A stretch of DNA of 64,000 nucleotides from Burhinus oedicnemus (GCA_008921705.1 VFFE01007506.1:1225593-1289592); one strand, 5' to 3'; positions 48,146-63,090 are shown, counted from the first letter of the stretch. Numbers and translations are program-made. Notes: generated by a model from the sequence alone, not told the origin.

Positions 48146-51100
48146 TGAGTCTTAGTTTGTGTTTCAGGCTTGTAGTTCCACTTGAACTTGAAAAAGCGCC
48201 CAACATAGTTTCAGGGAAAAGCTCTTCAAATATGAGAAAAGAAGCATGCAACAAGCAGAGAATGGAAAACAAATTCTGCAAAAGAAGCAAAAGCAAATTG
48301 CAGCTGGCATTTGGGATGGGGAGAGAGACAGACACTGGGGGCAGGCTGGATACAGAGCCTGTGGTTGTACTCCGGAAAGTGCGGGGTCTGGGAAGAATGC
48401 GTTCACCCGATAATATTTTGCAGTCCATAATGCCTAGGTTTCTTAAATGGTGCCACACCGCTGTGTTCTGCAGGTAGTTCCTTCAAGTCATTACGTCCTC
48501 AGAGTTTTGCCGGCCACCAAGAGCTACAGCAACGATGTGCAGCAATATTCCTGTGCCGAGAGGTGGGCCCCGCTGCCAGCCCCACCTCCCGGCTCTGCTG
48601 GCCACGATTGACTCCTGCAGTCCAAGCCGCAGAAGGAAATGCAAACGCAATTCATCTGCCTCGGAAAACAGGTTATCTGTTGCCCTGAGCAGAGAGGTGT
48701 ATGGGCAGCTGGAGGTGGAACGGGGAGATCAGAAGAGGTCAGAAACCTTTCTCTTTGCTCAGTTCAGCCCAGTCTCAGTACACGGCCAGATCCAAAGCTT
48801 ACTGACATCACTAGGGCTTCTGGAGCTCGGTGGCTTTGGCTCGGGGACTCCAGGAGGTGAGTGCCTCCCTAGATCTGAGATGTCCAAAGTCAACTTGTTT
48901 GAGTGCCACCACTGACAGCAGTAAGTACCAAGATGTAAAGAGACAGCAGACACGTCAAACAGCAGTCATCAAGGGCCTACCTCTGATCACACCTCTGGAT
49001 GAAGCATGTCCCGATCCCCTCGCTCCACCCTTGTGCCACCCACCCTAGCACAGAGCCAAGTCCACCCAGACTCCATGCCTTCTCCCACAGCCACCTTCCC
49101 ACACAAACTCATACACCAAGCCCAGCCCTTGCACATGTCTGCCTGCCCCCATCCCATGCCTCGGGCTGTCTTTTGTCTTCCTGAGCCAAAAGCACAGCTC
49201 CCACATTGGCAGCAGTCCTGCAGGCTTCCGTGCCAGGCCACCTTCGCATCTCAGGGCTTGTTGGGCAAGAAGCCAGAGCCCGCCCCGTCCCCTGCCAGTG
49301 CTGACAGGACACCCGAGACGGCTGCTGGCTGCCACCCCAGAGGTGCCGAGAAGAGAGCAGAGCCGGCTCCAGGTTTGCGTGTGCACCAGCTCATGGTCTC
49401 ACCGGTGGCACGGGCACTGGCATGCAGCGGTGATGCTGTGCGAGAGGCGAAGTGGCCTGGGTCTGAGGTCAGGAAGCCCTGGCTCTCAGGACAAGTTAGT
49501 CCATTCACTTGCATGAGGGGTTTTTTTTCTGTTTTGGGTGGGTTTTTTTTTCCCCTTGATGTCTTTTCATATGTTTTCCCCTGGCTAATTGCCATAAAGG
49601 TCTGTCATCACGCAAGAAACTGCTGGTTGCTTGTGGGTGAAATCTGTGGCTTCAAGCATAGCTTTGTCAGGGGACGTATGAGGAAACATAAACATCGTGG
49701 GTGCGCGGGGCGGTGGAGGCTCCCAGGAGGAGAGTGCCGGCATGGGCAACAAGGCTGGGTACGGAACACAGACAATTTACATTTCATCACATATTGCTGG
49801 AGGACATATACTTCACGTCTAGAAAATGAAGCTCTTATTACAAGATGAAAATACATGTGCTGCGAGGCTTGGTTTTGGCTTCGCTGCAAGACTGTGCTCT
49901 CTGGAATGGAGCTGTTGTGAAGCAGTAGGGGACACGCTCTGATTCACCGTGCGATCCAGCAACAGCTTCCAAACCATGGAGCAGTTGTTTTTCTTACAGT
50001 CGCCGACCAGCTTTTGTTCATCTGCCAAATTCAGCTGACTTGTCCTGCCTTGCAGCCCTTTGGAAAGAAAGAGCAGACCCAGCTGGCATACGCTGTAGTC
50101 ACAACTACGGCAAGCTCCTCCGAGCTCGGGCATACTTCAGCCCATGGAGAAGACAGACTGCAGGTAAGGATATACAATATCTTTCAAGGAGACAAATGGA
50201 AGCAATATGTGCTGTATCAAGTACTAGCAGGCCATGTTTTTGTGATACATAGGGTTTTTTTGAGAGAGCCAGAGTAAGATTAGCGGGACTCTGCAAGAAA
50301 CCCCAAACAAGACCACAGATACAAGAACCATATGAGCTCTTGGACCAGCCCCGTTGCTCTGGAAGGTTTCCTCGGCCTCCTTCTAATGACTTTCTACATT
50401 CTTGCTTCTTGGACTCCCCACTATTCAGCCAGTTTTACCAAGAGGAGACATGCTGTACACAAAAATATTATTAGGAGAAAAAAATTTCCTAATCGCAAGA
50501 AAATCAAGAAAGCACTTTATGCACACTTCAAGAATTTTCTTTCCCATTTTCCTTCCCCTCTCTTCTCCCTTCCCATCCTCCAAGTCTGCAGGTAGATATT
50601 TTGGGGTGTATAAATTGTGTCCACAGAATGTGCATTTCTAAAACTTACTCTGCTGTTCACCTAGCTATAAAACATGTAGTTAGCCCTCTCCAATGGGCCA
50701 TAAATATTGAAACATTCACCTAGTTGTTTGCTGTACTGCTGTATTACTTCCAGTCCTGAATGCCATCAAAAGCAAGCTGAATTGCCTGGTTCCTCATTTT
50801 CCCCATCTCTGGAATGAGGCTATAATATTTCCCATCATCATTAAGTGCTAAGGTGGGTGGATGAAGAGCCCTATCAAGGTGTGATGCTTTGTTAGTAAAA
50901 CAGCGGCTTGCAAAAAAATGTGCAGGTGCTTTCGGTATGCAAGTGAGGCCAGGTTGTGCTGGCAAAGGATGAAAGTTGAGGGAGCTTTCTGGGAGTGAAG
51001 TCCCATGATTCCCTAGCAGGGATTAACTTCTATCAACTTGGCAAGATGGCAGAGCCACCCATCAACTGCTGAATCGAGGATAAGGTAAAAAGCCTGGAGG

Positions 51101-54100
51101 CTCTGCCCCTCCCTCTTGTGTCAGTGCCGCTCCTCTCCCGGGGCATGGCCAAAGCAGCTTCAGAAGGACCTCCATAGGACTGTCTGTGGCCCACGGAGCT
51201 TCACAAGGACTTTGCTATCAGCCAGAGTCAGTAGGAAGGATGATGCTTTTATACGAAACCAGTCCATTTGTCACGTCCAAAAAGACATAGGGTCACACGA
51301 TGATCTTGGTTGCATGAACACTGATGCTGTGAAGTTTCTCAGACTCAGCTTTACTAAGAGACTTAGGGATAGTGATGCTCAGAGACACAGGTCGATTCCT
51401 TGGGTGCAGATGTTCGGCTCATTTTTCTCTCTTGAGAGGGCAGAGCGATGGAGACTGCATCTGACTGCCCATGACCACCTAGAGGTTCCAGTGCTCATCT
51501 AGAAAGCAGGACACCTATATTCAGTGCTCTCCTCAGCCTAAGATGATTGAAAGACATATCTTGCCCCCTACAGAAGCCTCCTCCTGCCACTGGACTGCAT
51601 GCTTCTGTGGAGACAGGGCATTCCCTGCCGCTTCTCTCACAGCAGAGTGATAGAACAGAAAAGAAACAAGCTTCAGAGGGGCAGAGAGAGACAGAACAAG
51701 CAAGAAAGCATGTCGTTGTCGTCCACTAATGTGGGCATTCAGATGAAGGAAGGAGGCTTTGGCTGCAATCTGGTTGCAGAAGAGCTTAAATATTTTTATC
51801 CCATCCTTTGGAGCACCAAATGTTCGGGGCGGGGGGAGGGGGAGAGGAGGGGAAGGAAACAACTGTACTTGTTATGTTATGAAATATGGAGGTCTTCAGT
51901 CTAAATTTGCTTGATAACTATTGGCATTTGCTAACTGTAAGAGGAGTTTAACTGCTGTATACTTTCATCCCAGCTGTGAGAATAATTAACATGACCAGAC
52001 GCCCTCTTGAAAAATAAAAAGGTTTCTTAAGCAAACCGATCAAATGACTGTGGCTGGAACACCATATCCCATGTGAGCAGAGATGAACCAATGTTTCATT
52101 AATACTTCCAGCTGGAAAGGTAGGGGCTGTTATGCTGCTGATGAATGCAACCTCCTATGTCTCATTATAGCACAGACTGGAAGCAAGCCTGAGTCAACCT
52201 TTATTATTATAATGAGTCATATGGACTGTGGCAACTGTTCAGACCTCCCCCGGAGCCCTCTTGTGCTAGGTGAAACAAGGGGCAGTCCAAAAACCAGACA
52301 GCTTCACAGACCAGTCCCGTTCTCTAAGTATTACAGCCACAGGTAAGCTCTGCAGTCTTCTAAACCTGGGCTCAAAAATTGCCGACTCAGCAGCGGGGCA
52401 GCCTAACAATAACCAGCCTGGGGGCAGGGGGTGGGGGTGAATTTGTTAAGGTCATGGGCAAGTGCGTGCATTTCATGGCATTCATTTTCTCCCCCCTGCT
52501 GGCTCTGCTTTTGAGAACAGCAGGGGATAGAGACTGATGATGATCCAGACCTCCGAAATGCTCGGAGAGGGAGTGAAGGTGAAGTTCAGTTACCTCTTAA
52601 TTGATAAGCAGGGAGCTAGTAGCCAGGATATGGGGACAGGGCAACGTGCCTGCGTGTGTCCTGCACCCCAGGCTCGCTGCTAATGCTGACCTCTCTGCCA
52701 GAGATGTTTAATGCTGTTCCAGACCATTTTTGTAGGCCAACAATTTGTTATTTATTATTGGATTCCTCATTAAAAGGACAGCATCAGGTTTTACTCTTGA
52801 ATCCATTGTCTGGGTACTCAGGGATGTCTCTAGACATTAACCCCACAGGAACCGCGGCACTTTTATCCGAAGGTCTGCCTTGTACCTGAAACCTGAGAAA
52901 GGCCATCTTAAAAATAACTCAGTTAAACAAGATAAAAGTTATACAGAATAAAAGGTGTTTGTACTTCTTTCCAAACATCAGTGCATACTCAGCATATTAG
53001 AACCCTGCACAAAGATTAAGGTTTATATCAGATCTTGAACGGAAATAAAAATGTTTTAAAAAGCTGTGTTCAGTGGAAAGGAAGATTAGTCTCCAGTAAA
53101 ACTAAAAGCAAATATTTTGCAAGGTCAGGCAACATTAAGGTAGCTGATCTTTTAGAATTAACCTTTTCTCCTCTAAGATATACAGCTTAGTGTCATGGGA
53201 ATACAGAGGCAAAGAAAAGCATGGAATAGTGAAAATCAATGAAAATTTTGTCACTTAGTAGTTGCTGAGTTGCACATTTTGAAAATATTTTCAGAAACTT
53301 ATTGCCTAATCAAAAGCAATAAAGCAGGTTAAAAATCCCAACAACCCAACAACGTCTCAAAACCACATTACAGATATTAATGTGTTAACTCTGGAAGCCA
53401 TTGAGGTTGAACTTGCTGGGCATTAAGCAGCCACAAAACCCTTTGAGATTACCATATTTTTAGGTTAGACCCATTATTAGTAGCAATTTCTACTGTGTTC
53501 ATAAGTCGGTTAATCACTACAAGACAGCTCGTATGCAAAGGAGAGCTAGGAGCTGGGGGAACGCGTAAGACAAATTCCTGGCTGACAGCAGACTTTAAAA
53601 CGAGCAAGCAGCAAAAGTAGGGAATGAGGTCAGACTGCCCAGTCCCACTACACTGCTGGCTTGTTGGGATGGGGAGAGGAATAAACGCTGGTAAAGATAA
53701 GAAATACTTGTAACTTGGTAGTAAAGTGTTTGGTAGCTGCTCCACCAACTTTGATGTAATACTGAAGTTTTAAAGCATATAAAGAAAGACCTTTTAGAGA
53801 AATGTGATCCCAAAGCCTCAGAAACTGCTCCCACATAAAAGAGAGAGGTAAAATAACATGGTAATACTCCAGTTACAAAATGCTAGGAGGAAAATTACAG
53901 GCAATTTCAGTCCCATTGCTATTTTCTTTACTGCTTTGAAGGAATGCAGTAGATTACCTGCGTTAGACAGGCAGGCTTAGAAAATGGTTCTCTTTTACAG
54001 GCTGCTATAGTCTCAAAGGCTTTAATGCCTTTGGAAATGCCTACACAGCAAAATAAAGGACACAAAATAGCATGGTAAACCTCAACAAGCTTTTATCTTG

Positions 54101-55704
54101 CTAATACAGATAACAATAGCAGCAAAAACATAGCAGGTAGAAAGGGCTTTCCACACCAGCATGTCTCTGTGACATCCGTATAGAGCCCCAGGGTGGTTTA
54201 CATTTGGGTTGCTATTTTGTGCCTGTGTCAGTCCATCCTGTGTTGTGTAGGCACGCTTTCTGTCTTACAGGCAGTAGACGCAAATGATAACAATGCCTAA
54301 TTAACGGAGCTCCCCCTCACCCAACCGAAATCTGAACAGGCTAGGGACAAAACTGATCGCGTGCACCATCAAACGGTGTCACAGACACTCAGCAGGTCAC
54401 GTCCATTTTAACTCCGATACCAAGAGAACGGGACCTGTTAAGAAGGACCTGCAGGGAGGAAAGTTTTCAGAATACAAAGACTCATCTAGGTCCCTGACTA
54501 ATATTTGATATCGGATATTTGGCACCTTGTGTCTCTATGGGTGATGTCTGAATACCAAACAATTTGGGCAATGACAGCAAGACCAGAAATGGTCAGTGAA
54601 ACTGTTTGTCTTTAGACTATCTCAAAGCCAGCCTGGTAAGTAGTGACCAGAAGGTCCAGTTAATATCTCCTGATTATTGTTTAACTTATTTTTAAACAAT
54701 CGTCATTAAGACTATTATTTGCACTGTGGCAGATGTTGTACAAATAGGGCAAAGCAATAGGGGAGCCTAGTGTAAGGGGAGGAGAGAGGTGAACACCACT
54801 AATTTGGGTTAACAGGCACCTGAACAGGCTCTGAACAAGAAAACAAGGCACAATACAGCACATCAGTAGCACTAGGAGCAGCAGCTTGCTGTGTCCGTGC
54901 TTTGTCCATCCAGTGGCTACCACTTACCTGCCAATTATACAAGATCCAACCCAAGTTTATCACTGTCAACGTAAGTCACTGCAACACTGAATCGTTACAC
55001 TCCTTGCTCCTCTTCACACCAACACCAGTCACCTGCATGTTAATTCCCTTCAAAACTGCACTTTTCTACACTGCTGGTTAGAGTTAGTTGGAGAAAAAAA
55101 ATGTTCTCCACTGAAACATAAAATGTTTACATAAAAAATCTAACCTACACATCTCTCTTCCGTTTCTGAGATACAGCTTGTCCAAAGAAAAAATTAAAAA
55201 AACGTTGAAGGAAATGTTAAACTGATTTGTTTCCACTTTATTTTGCTGAAGATGATCTGATCAGGAAAAAGATCCTGATCTGCTAGTAAGGCCATGTATG
55301 CATTGACTGGTGTAAGCCAAATTTCCAATCCAGTTGAGGAACACAAGAGAAAAGAGGCTTACCGTATCCCACTTGTTGCAGCCCTTTGCCATTACGATGG
55401 CATGTTCCGCCTGCAGTCATCTCAATGCAGAAAAAACATACCAAGCTAACCCGGATACGGGAAATGTGCCAGCCCCAAACTTGGGGTAGGCTAGTTTATC
55501 CAGGAGAAAAGGTGCATGTCCGTGATTGTGACAAACACACCTTTAATCATGCCTGTGTAAGTATGTCACTTTACATGGACGCAACACATCTATATTACTG
55601 GCTTTCTGTTGAGAACCTCACTGGTGTACATTTTTCTAAAGCATTTAATGAAATAACACGCAACCTTTCCAGCTGAGGAATACTCTCATCTTTTCCTATT
55701 ACAA

Positions 55705-55800
55705 CAGCGGTAAAAGGGACCCAACAAGGTCACGTAGTCCAGCCTCACCACCCCCACCCCAGGCAGGAACAACTAAATTTAAACCATCTATCACAGGAAC
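55705..55800 (-). mobile_element. CR1 LINE 3'-end fragment
   Basis: The plus strand contains AAAAGGGACCCAACAAGGTC, then ACGTAGTCCAGCCTCACCAC and GGCAGGAACAACTAAA. This matches the reverse complement of the chicken-type CR1 3' region (AAGGGACCT..AGGTCATCTAGTCCAACC..GCAGGGACAACTA). It is a short fragment; sequence to about 55870 may be a more decayed continuation. Confidence 0.7.
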
Positions 55801-58800
55801 TGCTTACTATACTTTTCTTGTCTGCTCACACATTCTTTTTAAACCAACCTTAACCTTTCTCTTTCAATTAAAAGAGGATGGATGGTATCTTTCTTGCTCA
55901 ATAGACTTCCTGCTGTTTCTCTCTTTCTATGTGTTGTTTTTGCTGGATGTTTTTCAAAGTCAAATGCCCTTCCTAGAAATCTGGGCACCTTGTTGCTGGA
56001 GCTAAAACTGCTGTCAGAGTTTGCTGTTGACTAATGCGTGTAGACTGGGATTGATGTCATTTTTGTAAGAAAAGCAAATGCTTTCCGGAAAAGAATGGGA
56101 ATATATATTATTGTGGACATTGAGATATGCATTATGGAGACAGTATGTTTTCTGTTCCTTATCTGATAATTTCCTTGATTTTCTGGGACAGATTCCCAGC
56201 TGGTATAAACACGATTTCAAGTAGGACTGACCCATGCCAGCTTACACTAAGCAATAAGCTGGCTCTCGGTCTCGACAGACAGTCTACTTGAGCAACCTCA
56301 AGTGAGAATTCACAGTATTTCTCTGTGGCTCCAGCTGCACTGTACATGATGGTGTTTATCAAGAAAAAATATAAGCCTGTGGGAAAACACAGATTTGTTT
56401 GTAATAAGCACTACCGAGAAAACAGCAAAGACCCCTTTTTGGAAATAGAGATTTTCCTTACAAGATGCTATGGCTCAAAGGTATATTTTGGCCAAAATGT
56501 TATGCTCTGATGGAACACAGAAAAGTACAGGCCACAAGAAATGAGCTTTGATCAACAAATGGAGCATAAACACAGTTATCATATAATTACGTCTCTGCCA
56601 TTCTCTGCTGCAAAGATTGTAGAGTCAAGTAAAGCCCTGAAGTAGTAAGGGCATGAATACAAAATAGCTATTTTCTCATATTTCAAGTGATGCAGAAAGA
56701 AGTAACAGTCTATCCATTTTCACTGTGCAGTTTTTTAGCGTTCCTGAGCAGGACCTGGATGGTAAACACTTAATAAAAGAAAAAAAAAAAATAAGGGAAA
56801 AAAAAAAAGGAAGTCTCTTGCCTGTTTTCTCCTCGTATGTATTAAACTAATTACTCTGCTTTAACAAGGGGAACTTTGTTCTCATAATTTCCAAGTTTCA
56901 TTCCAACCCCTGCAGCTAATCATGACCACGGTCGCTGATAATGAGTAGTAAATTGTTATAGTCCTCGGAGCCTGATAGGTACATTCCAGCCTGCATCATG
57001 TAGCCCTGCTTCTCTATACATTATTGTTCACAGATGGTAGCTGTCAAACTCTGTCAACTTCATATACACATTCAGAGAGTCACATCCGCATTCCTGGAAT
57101 TTATGACTGCACAGCCCTCACCTTCTAAGGCCCTTAATTCAATAACATGTCACGTCCCTTCAGTCTCACCCTGCTTTAAAATACTTTCACCCACTTACAG
57201 GCCTTCCATTTGGAAAAAAAACCTACTGAGTTATTACAATGTAAATATTTTAATAGAATAGGGGGGGAAAGCCTATCTCGTTTTAAACAGCCCCATTATT
57301 ACGTTAAGATTGATGGTCAGGAGCTAATGGAGCATTTGCTTTAAAAGTTTATTTAACTACAAGGAAAGTGGATATAGATATGTGTATCTATTGACTGCCA
57401 CATCACTGAGTCTTTGGGTAACAGTACATAATATAAAGACATATTTGCAGGGACTTCACTGTCTAAAGGGTATTACTGAGTCAAACTTCATCTAATATTT
57501 AAACCCTAAGCAAAATGAAAATAGGTAGGAAAAATTTCCATTTCATTTCAAAAGAACGTATTTTTTAATGAATAAATATTACACTTTGAAGATGGGCATC
57601 CAAGGATGCTGTCACTAATCACATGAACGAAAAAGTAGAAATTCCTTCCTCTGCCCAGACTGACAGTATGAAGTGCAAATAAGTAAACAAAGCAAGTAAA
57701 GCATAGCAGGTAAAATAAAGGGCAGATTTCTTTTTTCTGCCTAACACCACAAAGGTGTTACTGGTAACCCAGACAGAGACCATACTTGCTGCACGTATCC
57801 CCCCTTCCTCGCTGGGCTCTTCTAGCCAAGCTCCTGTTGGCTCAGGAAAGAAAATCTGTAGAAGCATCTTTCCAGAGCTTTTGCACTTTCAAACTGGCTT
57901 TGTCTCTAGCTGCTCTTTTGTATCTCCTTCACCTGGGAGCATCTTCCAGAGAGGACTCGCATAAAGCAAGCTGCAGTAGTGGACTGTAAATGGACTGGAC
58001 ACGAATCAGCCAGAACTCTGAGCTGGATCTGCCCTTGCATTTCCCATCTCTGAGTTTCTCAGAAAGACAGCAGGTCTTTAGAACTGAGGGAAGCCGGATT
58101 TTACTAGGACGTGCACTATAAATACTTCTTAAAGAGAGAAAACTCAAACCCCTCACATCTCAGAAATTGAAATGATTGGTACATAACTCTCCCCTGTCCC
58201 ATTGTGTCCTAAAAGATGGGCCCTTACTTAGAGGTTTGTTTTGTTGTTTTTTTTTAATTTGACCTCTTCCACAAATGAAGAACACCCAAGCATCGCCCTG
58301 CTGCCACCCCTGTGAGTGACTTGGCAGGAGTGCATGCCCTGAGAACGGCACACGGCGTTTCCCCACTAACTCAGCAGCGACACTGGCTGTGTCAGGAATT
58401 AAGGTAGTCTCACGCCGTGAACAAGCTGAACCAAGTTTTCCTCCTACCTGTCTTTCAGGATGAAGTAAGCCAGTTTGTACCTATGAATAATGCAGTAGGA
58501 CATAGCCCGTCTTGGAGGAACATTTCAATTACACCCCCACACCCCCAGTAAGAGGAGAACTGTGAGTAACGTGATAGGGGTTACTCTGAAATTCAGTTGC
58601 AATGCTGGTGTCTCCCTTCCCTCATTAACCTTTTTAAAAGAACCCTAAGGCTCTCACCAGTGTCCCTGGTGGGAAACGGTGCCACCATTAAGGGCATGCA
58701 GCACACACACTATGTCACATTTATGGCCATCTCCTCCGCTGCTGATATCACTGTGAACCCATTGTCCCAGCAGTGATGAAAGGTTTGTGAGGCTATAATT

Positions 58801-61096
58801 TATCCAGAGCTGGATGTTCTGAGACTGCAGCAGTGCTGACCTCAAGATCATGTCACAGTGGGACTCCTTTATAGGTTCCCCCACGCAAGAGTGCATCCTG
58901 CCAAGGTGGAGACACAGCTTGGGTCGGAGGCTGGCTCTTGCAAAATCTTGGGAATAACATTCTGAAAACAGCATATTCTGTTGTCTACCTTCACCTCGTG
59001 TGAAACAGTAACAGTTAAATCATGGCAAAACGCATCAAATGATACTTCCGTCCTAGCAACATGCAAGCTAAAAATGGTCAGGGATTTAACTCAAGTTGTG
59101 ATTTTAAGTCTACATATTCTCAAAGAAAGTGTGATAGAACAAGACACCTGGGAATGTAAGCAAAACAGAAAAAACCAAACAAAACAAAAAAAAAGGAAAA
59201 AATGCACCCACCTCATTAGTAAAACATTAACAAGGTGAAGAATGTTTTGATAGTCTGTGATTTCTGAGATTCTAGTCTGATTCCCTCGCTGCCACAGCTC
59301 TTCTCTATAACTGGGTAAATTGTGTGCAGCCTCACTCTATCACAGAGGAGATTCAAGGCTCCAAAACTACTCAGATATCGCAGTAAAAGTGGCTGCAAAA
59401 GGGGCTGCATTATCACATGTCTGGACTTGAGTCAGGAAAACATCTTTAGTCAGGAAAGCTCTCCAAGTCACCTGGAGATACGGTTTATTCTCAGTGACAC
59501 TGCCCCAGTGCTCTGTTGTTTGTCTCTTTGGAGAGCAGAAGCAGAAGGTTATATGAAAGCTATTGACTAAGAGCTTATCTGTTTTTAAGATACTGGAATG
59601 GGGGAAAAGCAATTTATAGTTTTTTGCCGTGACAAGAGAATGTCTCAGTCTGGTCTGCATATTCTCTCGGTGCTTCAGGGCATTAAAGAAAGGAGCATTA
59701 CATGGCACACCACCTGCTGACAGAGCCACACCATCCATCAGCTGTGAAATCACTCAGCCAGGCCCATTCTGGCTCTTACTCCGTCCTGATTTCTTGATAA
59801 CTGTTCAGCTAGAAGTATATGGGATGTCTGAGCAACATAACCTCAAGGAATAATCTAGTCTTCCTAGAAGTATCTGTCTTGATCAGCCAGTTGTCTAAAT
59901 AAAGGGAGCCATGGATACCAATTACCCTTCTAGGTGCTGGTCTATGACCTGAAACATTTGATGAAGATCCATGGGATAAGAGGGAGTGGGAAGAGCAGCA
60001 GTTAGTACAGATAGCGATTCAGTCCCACTGAATCATATGGGCCAGACTACTGGTCCATGTGATTCTGCAGTGACCTGCATGTGGGTAAGAAAAGCAGTTC
60101 TCTCCTTCTCTTAGTAAGGTTTATTGGAATAGCTTACCAAAATGCAGACTGCCTGGCCACAACAAGCGTGTGCAGAGTTCAGCAGAACGTGGCTTTGATC
60201 TTAGCTGATAACTTAAGTGTTAATATATGGCAAGTAATTACAACTCAAACTTGAAAGAAAGTGCTCGAAAAAAATACATGACTTTTGAAAGAATGGTTAT
60301 AATCATAAATTTAAAAAAGGGGGAAACTATAATTTGGTCTTACCTATGAGAAGAATTGCAGGTTATAGGGAAAAAAAATAAACTAATAATTGTAAGATTG
60401 CCTGGATTTACATCTGCAAACTTTCTCTGCCATTGCAGGATCTGAACCAAATCCAAGTGTTTGAAAGCCACGGAAATTTTGCCCTTTTCAAAATACAAAT
60501 CTAATCCACTCCAACTCTATGCACTGCTTGTTCCAAACAAAAAGCGGGCTTTTTTTCCTGTTTATATATTGGTTACAGCTTAACTGGGGATACAGTGGAG
60601 CCACTGTACTGGCGACTTGCTGCTGATCTACAGCACATTCCTTCAGGTGCCGATTAGAGCGGGCTTATCAGGAAGCTTTCTGCAGGTGCACGGGGAGCAC
60701 GCCGCTCCGGCAGCAGGATGAGCGTTCTTCTACTGGAACATCAGGGCCTAATTACACAGCAGTCATCGGGGCAACACATGCAACACAGACTATTTCTGAT
60801 CCAAAGTCCGCAAATAATAGTGAAAAGCATTTTCTAATGCGAACAGAAGTGATTTTGCAAGCCAGGTTTTCGCTTCACCTTGCCAAGAGACTTAAATAGA
60901 AACATTCCTTTGCTGAGCGAGCCTATGCGGAAAATACACCACAGAATTGGTACACAATGAAACAATTTACAACCGCCTTGTAAAAAGTGCAATAGGTACA
61001 TGTTTTTAAAAATATGTATGGGTCTGTACTACACTGCTTATTTTCAAACTGTTCTGTCCCTTGAGCCGCAGGATTCTGGATTCCCCTGTCTCACCA

Positions 61097-61198
61097 GGTG
61101 AAGAGAAGGGATGTAGGTGAGTAGCAGGAAGAAGACCTGGCAGGGGCATGAAACATTAAAAGAATTTAAACCAATCTGCTACTCACCTTCTCTTCACC
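61097..61198. repeat. Imperfect inverted repeat (hairpin)
   Basis: The left arm GGTGAAGAGAAGG + GATGTAGG + TGAGTAGCAG (61097-61127) pairs with CTGCTACTCACC + TTCTCTTCACC (61176-61198). All 23 bases of the right arm are complementary to the left arm, which carries an 8-base insertion in the middle. The loop is 48 bases. Such a long near-perfect palindrome is unusual in this otherwise unstructured region. Confidence 0.85.
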
Positions 61199-63090
61199 GC
61201 TGGAGCCTTGCGCAAGCTGGAAAAGATGTTGATGGAGGTGAAGTATCACGTTAAAAGGCCAGGACTGGGGGAGACAGCCCCAGAGACAGCTCTGGGAAGG
61301 GAGATGGAGAGGCAGGGGAGGTTACCTGCCAGCTAAGGAGGAGCTACACGAAGAACTGGTTTCATGTGAGGAGGCGCAGGAAGCCTGTTTCCTTACTGGA
61401 ACAAACAATGGTTTAGAGTGGAATTAGACTAATTGCCTCAGCAGCAGTTGCCAAAAATGGTGCTGAATGTGATTTTTATCCAAGCAAACTGTATTCAGCA
61501 CTACAACCAGAAGCTTTCAAGAGCCCTGACGGAACAGCACGTCCAGTGTGCTGAAACCACCACACCAGCAACCAAACACCCACTTCACATGCGTCCTGGG
61601 TGCTATGGCCACCTAGTTGTTTGGGGCACTTTTGGGACAGAGCTTTTTCTAGTTGGCATAACAGAAGCAGAAATAGGTTTGGGAGTTTTTCCACTCACAG
61701 AATAAAGCATTTTGTTGAACGTCAAGGTGGCAGGCTTTTGCGATGTGATAATTTGCAGGACTGAAATGTTTCTATGTAAGTAAGACAATAAAACCTTGAT
61801 AATAGATTTATGGGATTTGATTGTTCTAACAGTGAGAACTTCAGAACATACTTGTTCTGATCTTGATTATGCTATTAATGTGAAGATGATTCAAGTATAA
61901 ATTAATTACTCTTTAACAGTTGAATAAGGTACTCCAGATGTACTGTGGGAGTTTCCATATTTTTAATGAATATATAAATTAGATTGCTTGGTTCACAAAA
62001 AGGCACATGAGTACAGGAAGACAGACGTGCTGTTTTTACCTCCTCTATGGAGCACAGGGTCAAGAATTATCTACATACAAACAAGCAAGGTGAACACTGT
62101 GTACTGATCTTTGCTCTGCAGTAGAAGGGGTTTTGTTACCATGCACTGTCCTCACGGCAAAAAATTGAGAGACTACCAGCATAAACCGGTAGATTCAGCA
62201 GCAACTCCTCTGTTAAGTCTAGAGCTGAGTTATAAAATCAGTTGTCCTTTGTGGCTCTTGCATTAGATGAAGGATGGGAACTTTTCCCTCCTCTTCATCC
62301 CAATCATCCTGTGCCGCTGGATGAGAAAGCTCACACTGTACTAGTTCTGGGAACAAAAGGAACGGTTCTTTTCTCTAGCGCTGACAACCTGATACCATAC
62401 ATAAGCACCGACAATTTAAATGAGGAACATGGAAAAGGTACAAGAAGTTTAGGCAGCTTAACTGAATTGTCATGCTTATTGAAGAGGGCCTCTGGTATCC
62501 CGAATTTGTATGCAGCCGGTGGAGCTGCTACGCCAGAATAATCAATCACCAGGAACACAAATGTGGACCCAACATGTTTCATTCAATTAAGTGTTCAGTA
62601 AGATTTTTGTCCTCCATCTAGGCATTCTAACAGCAAACATACCCAGGTGTTATCTTTTAAATAGAATTGTAATTTGAATATCGCCAAGCCAATAAGATCG
62701 TTACCAGAAAGGTCACAAGCATCCTTAAAATAGTGCAAAATGACCTATTTTCCAGTAACAAAAAGCCTCAAAGGTATGATTTTTTGACACCTTACATTCA
62801 GTTATTTTTGTCTGTCAGTGTTTCAATATCAGCTGAAAATCATCCTAAAGTGTTACAATATGGTGGCATTACGTTCCCTGCTCTCATGCTGGAACAAGAA
62901 GGGAAGCTCAGTGGTGTTCTTTCCATTTCTTTGCTAAATGTTGTATACATAGAAAAGAATAAGTTAGAGGGTAGGGCAGTACAGTCTTGAATACCAGTGG
63001 TGAAAGATTATAGCCTAATGATTTCAAAACCTCTAAAAATTATGCCCAGAACAAAACGTACCTGTACGTTTTTCCCCAGTATGCTGAGAG

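Noticed and set aside
48141..48458. 105-codon minus-strand ORF beside the AT-rich 46.6-48.1 kb tract, considered as last exon of an antisense gene such as RASL11B
   Set aside because: The translation shows no GTPase features and a phenylalanine/leucine/cysteine-rich, domain-free composition. The strongest poly(A) configuration in the tract is on the plus strand.
49006..49848. 280-codon ORF on the plus strand, the longest in the window
   Set aside because: The start is a histidine/proline/serine-rich translation of C-rich DNA, no domain or signal is recognisable, there is no splice or promoter context, and other frames are also open over the same patch.
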